Source: Butyricimonas faecalis (GTDB taxonomy: Bacteria > Bacteroidota > Bacteroidia > Bacteroidales > Marinifilaceae). From it: a stretch of 64,000 nt of DNA. Positions 9,578 through 17,449 of this stretch are shown here, piece by piece (position 1 is the first letter of the stretch; each line of letters begins with the position of its first letter). The stretch spans positions 1,054,001-1,118,000 of the forward strand of contig NZ_CP032819.1 in assembly GCF_003991565.1 (NCBI RefSeq), given 5' to 3'. Under the pieces are notes generated by a model. The model had not been told where the DNA came from and made no database searches. It saw only the letters and a program-made list of their open reading frames with translations. The position numbers and the translations under genes were made by a program.

Positions 9578-11146
9578 ATGAAAAAACGATACTTATTTTT
9601 AACATTACTCGGGGCGTTTATGCTGTGTGCCTGCGAAGAGTGGGTGGAATTAAAACCGGAAAACTCGGTTACCTTCGAGAATGCCTTCGACACGGAAAAA
9701 GACATCGAAGCAGCCTTATTCGGGGCAGAACAAAGCCTACGAGTAAACATGACCGCTGCTCCCTATTCGCCAGAAATGCGAGGTGAATTTTCAGACTATC
9801 GTTCTAGTTATTCCGAAGACCTTCTAAAAGAAGAAAATCCCATATTATACGTTGCACAATGGAGTTGGAATTATAATGTAATTGCAGCAGCCAATGTTGC
9901 TTTACCCTATATCAACCAAGTCGAAATGCCACAAGAGAGACGGGACTTTTACAGGGGTGAAATTGCTTTTTTCAAGGCATTCGTTTACCTGGATTTGATC
10001 CGTCGCTGGGGAGATTGCGTGATGATACAAGATGAAGTGGAGCTAAAACCCATTGCTAAAACAAGCTGGCCCAAGGTGGCAGATTATGCCATAACGTTAG
10101 CAAAAGAGGCCGTACGTCTTCTACCGGAATGGGATGAACTGAAAGAATCCGACGGAGCTTCTGTCACCCATCGGGCTCGGCCATGCAAGGGAGCTGCCAA
10201 CGCCGTGCTGGCCCATCTATGTGCCTGGAAAGCCGGATGTAAATACATGGCCCAACCACAAGACCGGGATTATGATGAACAACAATTATGGCGAATGGTC
10301 GATTCAGCTTGTACAGCAATTATCAACAGACAAGACATTTATGATTTAGAAGCGACACCCGATGAGGTTTGCACCAAAACATTCGTAGACGGGGGAAAGG
10401 AATGTATTTTCGAGAGTGTATTTCGAGGATATTGGAATGAATTTGACGAAATGAATGAAAGTAACACAACAAACCCGGGACGAAACTACGAAGCCTATCC
10501 GGCCATCCCCGGCAGCAAAATAGGAGATAACAAAAAAACAACGTACCGAATATTAAATTCAACCGTTCGGGAAATGTTTCAAGATTATACCGATGGAAAT
10601 ACCCCTGTTACCGATTTACGCCGGTTTGCTTGGTTCTATGACTTTGAAAATATGGAACAAGAAGACGAAGAGATTACCGGAGGATATGCCTATCCTTACA
10701 AATGGCGTTACGCCCGGGTGGCCACGGAGGGATTCATGGCCGGAGAATTCATCAACTTCGACCAAAACAAAATATGGTGGAGACTGGCTGACATCTATTT
10801 GTTACGTGCGGAATGTCGAGCCAGATTAAACGACCGGACAGGAGCTATCGCTGATTTGAATAAAATCCGTGATCGGGCAAAAGCCAAACGTTACAATGAA
10901 TCCGAGTATGACGGTAATCTACGCTACGCCATATTCAAAGAACGGGAAAAAGAATTATTGATGGAAGGCAGCCGCTATTTCGACGTGTTACGAAACGGGT
11001 ATTACAAAACGGAACTTTACGGAAACTTCCGCAACGTTTCAGATCAAGACGTGGTTGACGGTGTGTTTTTCAATGCATTAGAAAACACCTTATTCTGGGA
11101 TAATCCATTGATGAGACAGAACACCTATTGGCTAAAAAGACAATAA
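9578..11146 (+). CDS. RagB/SusD-family outer-membrane lipoprotein
   Basis: A roughly 522-residue surface lipoprotein that caps the SusC barrel and captures substrate. The signal peptide has a lipobox ending in MLCACEEW. SusD hallmarks are visible: ENAFDTEKDIEAALFGAEQ near the N-terminus, FYRGEIAFFKAFVYLDLIRRWGD for the TPR-like helices, and C-terminal YLLRAECRARLNDRTGAIADLN and EREKELLMEGSRYFDVLR. I take the ATG at 9578 as the start; a GTG lies one codon upstream and abuts the susC stop. The two genes are clearly co-transcribed and probably translationally coupled. Confidence 0.95.
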   Translation: MKKRYLFLTLLGAFMLCACEEWVELKPENSVTFENAFDTEKDIEAALFGAEQSLRVNMTAAPYSPEMRGEFSDYRSSYSEDLLKEENPILYVAQWSWNYNVIAAANVALPYINQVEMPQERRDFYRGEIAFFKAFVYLDLIRRWGDCVMIQDEVELKPIAKTSWPKVADYAITLAKEAVRLLPEWDELKESDGASVTHRARPCKGAANAVLAHLCAWKAGCKYMAQPQDRDYDEQQLWRMVDSACTAIINRQDIYDLEATPDEVCTKTFVDGGKECIFESVFRGYWNEFDEMNESNTTNPGRNYEAYPAIPGSKIGDNKKTTYRILNSTVREMFQDYTDGNTPVTDLRRFAWFYDFENMEQEDEEITGGYAYPYKWRYARVATEGFMAGEFINFDQNKIWWRLADIYLLRAECRARLNDRTGAIADLNKIRDRAKAKRYNESEYDGNLRYAIFKEREKELLMEGSRYFDVLRNGYYKTELYGNFRNVSDQDVVDGVFFNALENTLFWDNPLMRQNTYWLKRQ

Positions 11147-11173
11147 CAGAACACAAACAAAAATGAACATATC

Positions 11174-11878
11174 ATGAAAACAGGATTAAATATATGGATA
11201 TACTTTTTGATTCTTGTAGGATTTTCAGCTTGCGATACAAAACAAGACTGGTTTGACTCCGGAATCAGCTCTCCCTATCACGATTGTAGTATCATGGAAT
11301 ATTTGCAGAAGGATACGGCAAACTGGAAACTAACCGTAGAATTGATAGAAAGAGCGGAACTCACAGATCTTTTCGAGGGGAAAGATCCGAATTACAAAGA
11401 AATCACGTTCTTCGCACCCCCTTCCCTATCCATTCTTCGGTACGTGTGGGACAAAGCATCCGGAAAAGAACAATTTCCCGGGGAGCCGGATCGTTGGAGA
11501 GCACTCACGGAAGAGGAAAAAAATCACCCGGAGCATCTTGTTCAAGCACTTGACAAAGATTGGTGCCGGGAAATGGTACTACGCCACGTTATTAAAGGCA
11601 AACATCTGAAAGACGAGATCGCTTTCCGAAATCGGGATTACGAAATTGAAGCGGAAGAACAAACCGGGGGAACAGATTTTACCTGCGAAAGCGGAAACAA
11701 ATTGCGGGCTTACCTGGAAAAAACAAATTATGGTGGAGTTGCAGATGCCGGAGCAATTTTCATGTATCTCTACTCGTTTGATGCCATGGAAATGGTTCCA
11801 TTGGCCTCTCCGGATATTCAACCGTTAAACGGAGTGGTACATGCACTAAACTACAATTATGTACTAGGAAGAATCTAA
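11174..11878 (+). CDS. Fasciclin-domain lipoprotein
   Basis: A 234-residue protein with a lipoprotein signal (YFLILVGFSACDTKQD). One fasciclin-like domain covers about residues 35-232: IMEYLQKDTANWKLTVELIERAELTDLF at the start, KEITFFAPPSLSILRYV, and the conserved end DIQPLNGVVHALNYNYVLGRI. Fasciclin lipoproteins are frequent accessory genes of SusC/SusD operons in this phylum and are thought to sit at the cell surface, binding ligand or matrix. It follows susD by 27 bases and precedes another lipoprotein by 23 bases, so it belongs to the same operon. Confidence 0.88.
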   Translation: MKTGLNIWIYFLILVGFSACDTKQDWFDSGISSPYHDCSIMEYLQKDTANWKLTVELIERAELTDLFEGKDPNYKEITFFAPPSLSILRYVWDKASGKEQFPGEPDRWRALTEEEKNHPEHLVQALDKDWCREMVLRHVIKGKHLKDEIAFRNRDYEIEAEEQTGGTDFTCESGNKLRAYLEKTNYGGVADAGAIFMYLYSFDAMEMVPLASPDIQPLNGVVHALNYNYVLGRI

Positions 11879-11901
11879 CGTGGAACTTAAAATTTAAAAT
11901 C

Positions 11902-12459
11902 ATGAAGAATCTAATTATACTGGGAATACTCGTTTTTGCCGCTTGTCTGGGATCGAGTTGCCAAGACGTAACGATCGGTTTTTTGCAAACAGAAGATGCC
12001 GGTTATAATCCCGACACGATGGTCGTAAAGAAAGAACTGGACACCACTCCTCCTCAATTACAAGAAGTGGATAATCCGCTTTACTATGAATTGCTGGAAG
12101 AAAACCCTGAATTTTATACCCCGGAACTATTGGCCATTTTAGGCATTTTCCCCACTCAAATTATAGAAGTCGGTGCCGGAGAAGATTATCAACGGGCACA
12201 ATGGGGCACGCCGTGGGTAAGTAACCCGATTGAAGGAGTGGACGGGACTACCCAGATATACGTTTCCATAAAAGAGATCAAAACGACAACGGGAAACGCC
12301 GAAAAGATGTGGGAATACTTGAAAGTATATGGTGACGGGACTTTCGAAGTGCCTTTAGAACATGATATTCCCGTCGGACGTTATCTGATTTCTCTGAATT
12401 TCAGAAACGAAGGATACTCCAAAGATGTAAACGATTGTTTTACGATCATCGTGAAATAA
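11902..12459 (+). CDS. Uncharacterised lipoprotein, last gene of the SusC/D operon
   Basis: A 185-residue protein with a lipoprotein signal (ILVFAACLGSSCQDVT). I do not recognise a named domain. The middle (YYELLEENPEFYTPELLAI) is followed by a beta-rich second half (QIYVSIKEIKTTTGNAEKMW, VPLEHDIPVGRYLISLNFRN) that reads like an immunoglobulin-like or other surface beta sandwich. Position in the operon suggests an accessory surface protein of the SusC/SusD complex, perhaps ligand binding, as is usual for the variable tail genes of such operons. A clear terminator hairpin follows 9 bases after the stop codon. Confidence 0.75.
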   Translation: MKNLIILGILVFAACLGSSCQDVTIGFLQTEDAGYNPDTMVVKKELDTTPPQLQEVDNPLYYELLEENPEFYTPELLAILGIFPTQIIEVGAGEDYQRAQWGTPWVSNPIEGVDGTTQIYVSIKEIKTTTGNAEKMWEYLKVYGDGTFEVPLEHDIPVGRYLISLNFRNEGYSKDVNDCFTIIVK

Positions 12460-12467
12460 TGTTTACC

Positions 12468-12505
12468 GTGAATGGGTGGAATTTCTTCCCCCATTCACAT
12501 TTAAT
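12468..12505 (+). terminator. Rho-independent terminator of the fecR-susCD operon
   Basis: GTGAATGGG (12468-12476) pairs perfectly with CCCATTCAC (12490-12498), followed by the AT-rich ATTTAATATTATAATT. It lies directly after the last lipoprotein gene. Confidence 0.75.
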
Positions 12506-12919
12506 ATTATAATTATTTACAAAGACATAAAGAGATGAACCGAATGGAAGTATTGCGTCCCTACTCACGCGACACGTCCTACCGTTAACAAGGCCTGTTT
12601 ATACCCTATTAAATAAAATATACTAAATTTTCAACAAATATTATTCATACTTATATTATACCAACTCCCATTCAACTCCTATTCATTTCCCATTCAACTC
12701 CTATAAAAATAAGAAATGAATTATAATTCTATAATAATTATAAAATAAATATTATGTCATTACTATATCATATAATTAATTTATAATACACACACAGGTA
12801 TTAAATCCCCATATTTACCCGGTGAATACCAACGGATTACAGGTCATAAACAAAAATATCGTCCACGACCTCACTTGAAAAAAGAACCAATATTGATTTA
12901 GTAATTCACGATCAAATGA
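12506..12919. other. AT-rich non-coding stretch with a 17-base direct repeat
   Basis: No convincing gene is visible in this 414-bp stretch between the operon terminator and the convergent DUF1573 gene. TCCCATTCAACTCCTAT occurs twice, at 12666-12682 and 12688-12704 (period 22), and partial copies of the same unit flank it. The rest is very AT-rich (around 12700-12790), without a clear promoter match. A 17-codon ATG-to-TAA frame at 12535-12588 has a purine-rich stretch before it but nothing to confirm it. Confidence 0.6.
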
Positions 12920-13699
12920 TTAAACCTTCACTTCCCCTTTCACAATCAACTGGATCGTGGGTTGACGGGGATCATTACAAAAGAGAGTGATGACTTTACG
13001 TTGTTTACCGTTTCGCCCGGCAGAGTGAAAGATGACATTTAGGTCCATTTCTTTACCGGGAAGAAGCACTCGTTGACTAGGGAGTACCGCGGTACAACCG
13101 CAAGTGGTTTCTATTTTACGGATGATCAAGTTACGTTCTCCAACATTTTGGATTTTAAAAATCATCTTGGCCTCCTCTCCTTCTCGAAGTATTCCGAAAT
13201 CACGTTCCGTCGAGTCCACCATGAAATGAGGGGCTTGTGCTTTTTCTTCCTCGCTCCAATGTGCAAAATCCTCCCGTACAGGTACATCAATCATAAACCC
13301 GTAATCGTAATCCACCTCCCCGTTTATCATGAAACGCATCACATTATAATAATTACCTAACATGGACTCATTCTTTAAACGTAACGTCACGATTAACGTG
13401 TCACAAGTTCCGGATTCTACGGTATATCCTCCTAAATTCCAATCCTGCCCAGAGTGCCCTATCTTCCGACAGGTGATCTCCGGGAAATGGTTAAAACCTT
13501 CCAGACGAATCCCCGCTTTCGTGGGATTGTACACCAGCACCGTGTCGGCATACTCCTTATCGATATATACCTCACTCCAACTTGCCTTTTCCTTACTGAA
13601 AAACAAATCTCCTGCCGGGTAAATACACTTTTTAGAAGGCTTATCTGCAGAACAAGCCCCTAATAAAAGGGTGATAATGAACCATCCAAGTGCTTTCAT
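12920..13699 (-). CDS. DUF1573-domain lipoprotein
   Basis: A 259-residue protein with a lipoprotein signal (FIITLLLGACSADKP). The C-terminal 100 residues are a textbook DUF1573 domain, an immunoglobulin-like fold: DFGILREGEEAKMIFKIQN, then TCGCTAVLPSQRVLLPGKE and PTIQLIVKGEV. The N-terminal half seems to be a second, more diverged domain of the same kind (YIDKEYADTVLVYNPTKAGI). Such proteins are exported and common in Bacteroidota; the exact role is unknown. The gene is divergent from nadB. Confidence 0.85.
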   Translation of the reverse strand: MKALGWFIITLLLGACSADKPSKKCIYPAGDLFFSKEKASWSEVYIDKEYADTVLVYNPTKAGIRLEGFNHFPEITCRKIGHSGQDWNLGGYTVESGTCDTLIVTLRLKNESMLGNYYNVMRFMINGEVDYDYGFMIDVPVREDFAHWSEEEKAQAPHFMVDSTERDFGILREGEEAKMIFKIQNVGERNLIIRKIETTCGCTAVLPSQRVLLPGKEMDLNVIFHSAGRNGKQRKVITLFCNDPRQPTIQLIVKGEVKV

Positions 13700-13811
13700 C
13701 TCTATTCAAATTTAGAAAATCAAAATTACTATTTTTATCAGGGAAAATGGAAAATACCCTCTGAAAAATGAAAAAACGAAAGAAAGAGGCGGGATATAGA
13801 TAAAAAAATCC

Positions 13812-13819
13812 TAATTTCG
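13812..13819 (+). promoter_or_regulatory. Probable -7 element of nadB
   Basis: TAATTTCG differs from TAnnTTTG by one base and lies 23 bases before the nadB ATG. No TTTG is visible at the -33 position, so only half of the promoter is supported. Confidence 0.35.
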
Positions 13820-13841
13820 TGCCAATTTACATGACACAAAA

Positions 13842-15422
13842 ATGCGTAATTACGATTATATCATTGTTGGGAGTGGTTTAGCGGGTCTTTACACGGCCTA
13901 TCGTGCATCTGCCTATGGGAAAGTTGCACTTTTAACTAAATCAAATATTAGGGAAAGTAATTCTTATTTTGCCCAAGGAGGTATTGCGGCTGTTACCGGA
14001 GAAAATGACGCCCCGTTATTTCACTTTCAAGACACGATCACGGCAGGAAGAGGTTTATGTGACTACCCCGCGGTGAACGTGCTGGTAAATGAAGGACCTG
14101 CCCGCATACAGGAGTTAATCAATGACGGTATGCACTTTGACACGGAAAATGGAGAACTGGCTCTAGGCCTAGAGGGGGGGCATCATCAGAAACGAATCCT
14201 CCATGCCGGAGGAGATGCCACTGGAAGAATGATCACGAATTTCGTTATTGACAAAGTAGAGCATTGTCCTACCGTGGAAATATTCGATAATCATGCCGTC
14301 ATCGCCCTGTTACAGGATGAACACGGATGTTACGGTGTCAGATGCTGGGATTTTAACGAGAACCGGGAAGAAGTATTCACGGGACACAACGTGTTCCTGA
14401 CTTCCGGAGGGACCTCAGCCATCTATAAACGAACGACCAATCCTCACACGACCATTGGTGACGGTTTGGCGCTAACCTATAATGCCGGATGCGAAATCGT
14501 GGATATGGAATTCATTCAATTCCACCCCTCTGCAATCTACACGCCTACCGGAGAAGCCTATCTGGTAAGTGAAGCGGTACGGGGCGAGGGGGCATACCTG
14601 TTAAATCAACAAGGCGAACGCTTTATGGTGGGAAAACACGAATTGGCAGAACTTGCCCCACGAGACATCGTGGCCCAGTCCATATTCCAACAAATGAAAG
14701 AACACCACGAGGACTACGTTTATTTGTCATTAAAACACCTTGATCCTAAAAAGATCAAGAAACGTTTCCCCAACATCTTCGAGAAATGCGCTGAATTGGG
14801 TATCGACATGACAGACCGTATTCCTGTTGCTCCTGCCGCACATTACACCGTGGGCGGGGTGAAAACGGATCTCACGGGACGTACGAATATCCCACACTTG
14901 TACGTGTGCGGAGAACTCGCCTCATCCGGTATCATGGGAGCCAACAGATTGGCATCCAATTCACTGATAGAATGCTTGGTATTCGGAAAACGTGCGGTAG
15001 AAGACTCCGTACACAACCGACGAGAAGCCACAATCCCGGAAACTACACCATTATTCTCTCTTAATCATCAAAAATTAGAAGCCTACCTATGTTTAAAAAA
15101 CAAGGTTGCCGATATTATGACACAAGAAGCTGGCATCATCCGTACGGAAAACGGATTACAGGAAGGACTGGAAAACTTGCACCACGTGGAAGAGACCGAA
15201 ATATTCGAAGAGAATGAATACTATTCGTTGGTAAGTAAAAATTTACTCACCGTCGCCGAATTAATTATCCGCTCCGCCCTCTTCCGTAAGGAGAGCCGAG
15301 GTGGTCACTTCCGTTCCGACTACCCCACCCCGAATGACAAATACGTGTGTCATATCATTCAGCAAAAGGGTAAAGAAATCAGGACGACACCGGTAATTAG
15401 GAAGCTAAAAGATAAAAGTTAA
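13842..15422 (+). CDS. nadB: L-aspartate oxidase
   Basis: A 526-residue flavoprotein that oxidises L-aspartate to iminoaspartate, the first step of de novo NAD synthesis. The N-terminal FAD-binding motif is IIVGSGLAGLYTAYRA (residues about 6-21). SNSYFAQGGIAAV, EGGHHQKRILHAGGDATGR, AAHYTVGGVKTD and CGELASSGIMGANRLASNSL are family hallmarks. Length is typical. It is first of three genes, nadB-nadC-nadA, which together convert aspartate to nicotinate mononucleotide. The last codons run into an AT-rich repeat. No NAD-responsive regulator gene is adjacent. Confidence 0.97.
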   Translation: MRNYDYIIVGSGLAGLYTAYRASAYGKVALLTKSNIRESNSYFAQGGIAAVTGENDAPLFHFQDTITAGRGLCDYPAVNVLVNEGPARIQELINDGMHFDTENGELALGLEGGHHQKRILHAGGDATGRMITNFVIDKVEHCPTVEIFDNHAVIALLQDEHGCYGVRCWDFNENREEVFTGHNVFLTSGGTSAIYKRTTNPHTTIGDGLALTYNAGCEIVDMEFIQFHPSAIYTPTGEAYLVSEAVRGEGAYLLNQQGERFMVGKHELAELAPRDIVAQSIFQQMKEHHEDYVYLSLKHLDPKKIKKRFPNIFEKCAELGIDMTDRIPVAPAAHYTVGGVKTDLTGRTNIPHLYVCGELASSGIMGANRLASNSLIECLVFGKRAVEDSVHNRREATIPETTPLFSLNHQKLEAYLCLKNKVADIMTQEAGIIRTENGLQEGLENLHHVEETEIFEENEYYSLVSKNLLTVAELIIRSALFRKESRGGHFRSDYPTPNDKYVCHIIQQKGKEIRTTPVIRKLKDKS

Positions 15423-15459
15423 AAAAGTAGGAAATTAAGAAGCATCGGCCTTGTGCGGT

Positions 15460-15495
15460 TGGAATCTAAAATTTAAAATCTAAAATCTAAAATTA
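15460..15495 (+). repeat. Period-7 AT tract between nadB and nadC
   Basis: The spacer carries tandem seven-base units of the form TAAAATC/TAAAATT directly before the nadC start. It belongs to the period-7 family seen at many gene borders in this window. Confidence 0.6.
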
Positions 15496-15499
15496 ATAT

Positions 15500-16336
15500 A
15501 TGTACGATTCGCTCATAAACAGACTCATCGACCTTGCCATAGAAGAAGACATCGCAACGGGAGATATTACGACCAACGCCATTATCCCGGTATATGCTAA
15601 AGCGGTTGCCGAAATGAAAGCAAAAGCCGACGGTGTTATTTCCGGACTGGAGATCGCGAAACAAGTATTTGAAAGATTTGAAAAAGATATAGTATGGGAA
15701 CCTCTTGTTACTGACGGAACTGCCGTAAAGAAAGGGGATATTATCCTGCGCATCGAGGCTAGCTACCGTACGCTACTTTGCGGAGAACGGTTATCATTAA
15801 ATATTTTGCAACGGATGTCCGGTATTGCAACTGCAACCTCACACTACATGAAAGAATTAGCAGGAACACATACTCAACTATTGGATACCCGAAAAACAGC
15901 TCCCGGCTTGCGAGTACTGGATAAAATGGCCGTACACCACGGAGGTGGTTCCAATCATCGGATGGGACTTTACGACATGATTATGCTGAAAGACAATCAT
16001 ATCAAAATTGCCGGAGGTATTCCCAATGCCGTGAAAGCCGTGAAACAAAATCTTCCGCTAAGTATCAAAGTGGAAGTCGAGACCACAAATTTGGAAGAAG
16101 TTCAACAAGCCATTGATGCGGGTGCAGATATTATCATGCTCGACAACATGAGTAACGAAACTATGGCAGAAGCAGTAAAACTCATAGCAGGCAGAGCCAA
16201 AACAGAAGCTTCCGGGAACATGAGTATTCCTCGTCTGAAAGGCGTTGCCGCTACCGGAGTTGATTACATCAGTGTCGGAGCCCTCACTCACTCGGTTACG
16301 GCGATGGATATTAGCATGAACATTATAAAAATGTAG
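15500..16336 (+). CDS. nadC: Nicotinate-nucleotide diphosphorylase (quinolinate phosphoribosyltransferase)
   Basis: A 278-residue enzyme that converts quinolinate and PRPP to nicotinate mononucleotide, CO2 and pyrophosphate. Family motifs are EEDIATGDITTNAI at the N-terminus, ERLSLNILQRMSGIAT, the substrate-binding LLDTRKTAPGLRVLDK, HHGGGSNHRMGLYDMIMLKD, and the barrel strands KVEVETTNLEEV and ADIIMLDNMS. The end ISVGALTHSVTAMDISM is also typical. Length and order are canonical. It lies between nadB and nadA with 77- and 98-base spacers that contain period-7 repeats. Confidence 0.97.
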   Translation: MYDSLINRLIDLAIEEDIATGDITTNAIIPVYAKAVAEMKAKADGVISGLEIAKQVFERFEKDIVWEPLVTDGTAVKKGDIILRIEASYRTLLCGERLSLNILQRMSGIATATSHYMKELAGTHTQLLDTRKTAPGLRVLDKMAVHHGGGSNHRMGLYDMIMLKDNHIKIAGGIPNAVKAVKQNLPLSIKVEVETTNLEEVQQAIDAGADIIMLDNMSNETMAEAVKLIAGRAKTEASGNMSIPRLKGVAATGVDYISVGALTHSVTAMDISMNIIKM

Positions 16337-16402
16337 AATGTAAAATTCAAAATATAGAATGAGGGTAACACTCTAAATTTTACATTCTAAATTCTAAATT
16401 AA
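16337..16402 (+). repeat. Inverted, period-7 AT repeat between nadC and nadA
   Basis: AGAATGTAAAATT near the start is the exact inverse complement of AATTTTACATTCT near the end, and both arms are made of seven-base AT-rich units. The RNA could fold into a long hairpin, which may weaken read-through from nadC or protect its 3' end. Confidence 0.6.
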
Positions 16403-16406
16403 TATT

Positions 16407-16414
16407 TATCTTTG
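16407..16414 (+). promoter_or_regulatory. Probable -7 element of nadA
   Basis: TATCTTTG matches TAnnTTTG exactly and ends 20 bases before the ATG. It suggests nadA has its own promoter after the hairpin. No clear -33 TTTG is visible. Confidence 0.5.
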
Positions 16415-16434
16415 AAGCCTCAAAAAACAACGTT

Positions 16435-17361
16435 ATGACGCAGACAGAGATTATCGACAGGATAAAACAACTCAAGAAAGAGAAAAATGCCATTATTTTG
16501 GCACATTATTATACGCGTCCTGAAGTGCAAGACATTGCTGACTATTTGGGAGACTCCCTAGGACTTTCTCAGATGGCAGGAACCACGGAAGCCGATATTA
16601 TTGTCTTTTGCGGTGTGCATTTTATGGCAGAAACAGCATCCATCATCTCTCCCAACAAGAAAGTACTAATCCCCGCAGAAGGTGCCGGTTGCTCCTTAGC
16701 CGAAGGCGTAAGCGGGTATGACTTGAGAGAATGGAAAAAAGCAAACCCGGATGGCCTCATTGTCAGCTACGTGAACACCACTGCTGAAGTAAAGGCTTAC
16801 ACGGATTATTGTTGCACCTCTTCCAATGCCTTGAAAATCGTGCAAAGCCTGCCGAAAGACAAAAAGATTCTTTTTGTTCCTGATAAGAATCTGGGAGCCT
16901 ATATACAAAAGGTAACCGGACGTGAAATGGAAATTTGGAATGGAGATTGTTGCGTACATAACAAGATTGACACCCAGATGGTACTGGATAAATTAGAAGA
17001 ATATCCTGATGCCGACGTGTTGATTCACCCCGAATCCAGTTGTTCACACGATGATCGGATATTAAACCATCCTCGTGCTTTCATGTATTCCACGGCAGGA
17101 ATCATCAAACATGCCAAGGAATCCCCGAAGCAACAATTTATCATTGCCACAGAATTGGAAACCATTCATAAACTCCAGGCGGATAACCCGACCAAAGAAT
17201 TCATCCCGATTCATTCAAAAGCCATATGCGGCCAAATGAAGAAGGTAACATTGGAAAAAGTTCTCGAAGCCCTTGAAAAAGAGCAATACGAGGTACGGCT
17301 CCCGGAAGACTTAAGAGCAAAAGCTTGGTTACCCATTCAACGCATGTTAGACCTTAGCTAA
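16435..17361 (+). CDS. nadA: Quinolinate synthase (4Fe-4S)
   Basis: A 308-residue enzyme that condenses iminoaspartate with dihydroxyacetone phosphate to quinolinate. Motifs are AIILAHYYTRPEVQDIADY, the first cluster cysteine in IIVFCGVHFMAETA, YVNTTAEVKAYTDYCCTSSN, the second cysteine near HPESSCSHDDRI, and the third in KAICGQMKKVTLEKV. This three-cysteine pattern binds an oxygen-sensitive [4Fe-4S] cluster, in keeping with an anaerobic host. The length is normal for the short NadA form. It is third in the nad cluster. Confidence 0.97.
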   Translation: MTQTEIIDRIKQLKKEKNAIILAHYYTRPEVQDIADYLGDSLGLSQMAGTTEADIIVFCGVHFMAETASIISPNKKVLIPAEGAGCSLAEGVSGYDLREWKKANPDGLIVSYVNTTAEVKAYTDYCCTSSNALKIVQSLPKDKKILFVPDKNLGAYIQKVTGREMEIWNGDCCVHNKIDTQMVLDKLEEYPDADVLIHPESSCSHDDRILNHPRAFMYSTAGIIKHAKESPKQQFIIATELETIHKLQADNPTKEFIPIHSKAICGQMKKVTLEKVLEALEKEQYEVRLPEDLRAKAWLPIQRMLDLS

Positions 17362-17416
17362 AAGAACTCTGGAATCATCGTTTAAATAAAATGTACGGGC
17401 CCATGTGGCCGAAGCC

Positions 17417-17445
17417 TAAAATTTAAAACCTAAAACCTAAAATTA
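17417..17445 (+). repeat. Period-7 AT tract before pheT
   Basis: Tandem seven-base units (CTAAAAT/TTAAAAC forms) fill the spacer and end five bases before the pheT ATG. Same family as at 15460 and 50421. Confidence 0.6.
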
Positions 17446-17449
17446 AAAT

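Noticed and set aside
12535..12588. 17-codon reading frame that could be a leader peptide
   Set aside because: It has a purine-rich stretch in front, but no hairpin alternatives or downstream gene on the same strand that it could regulate.
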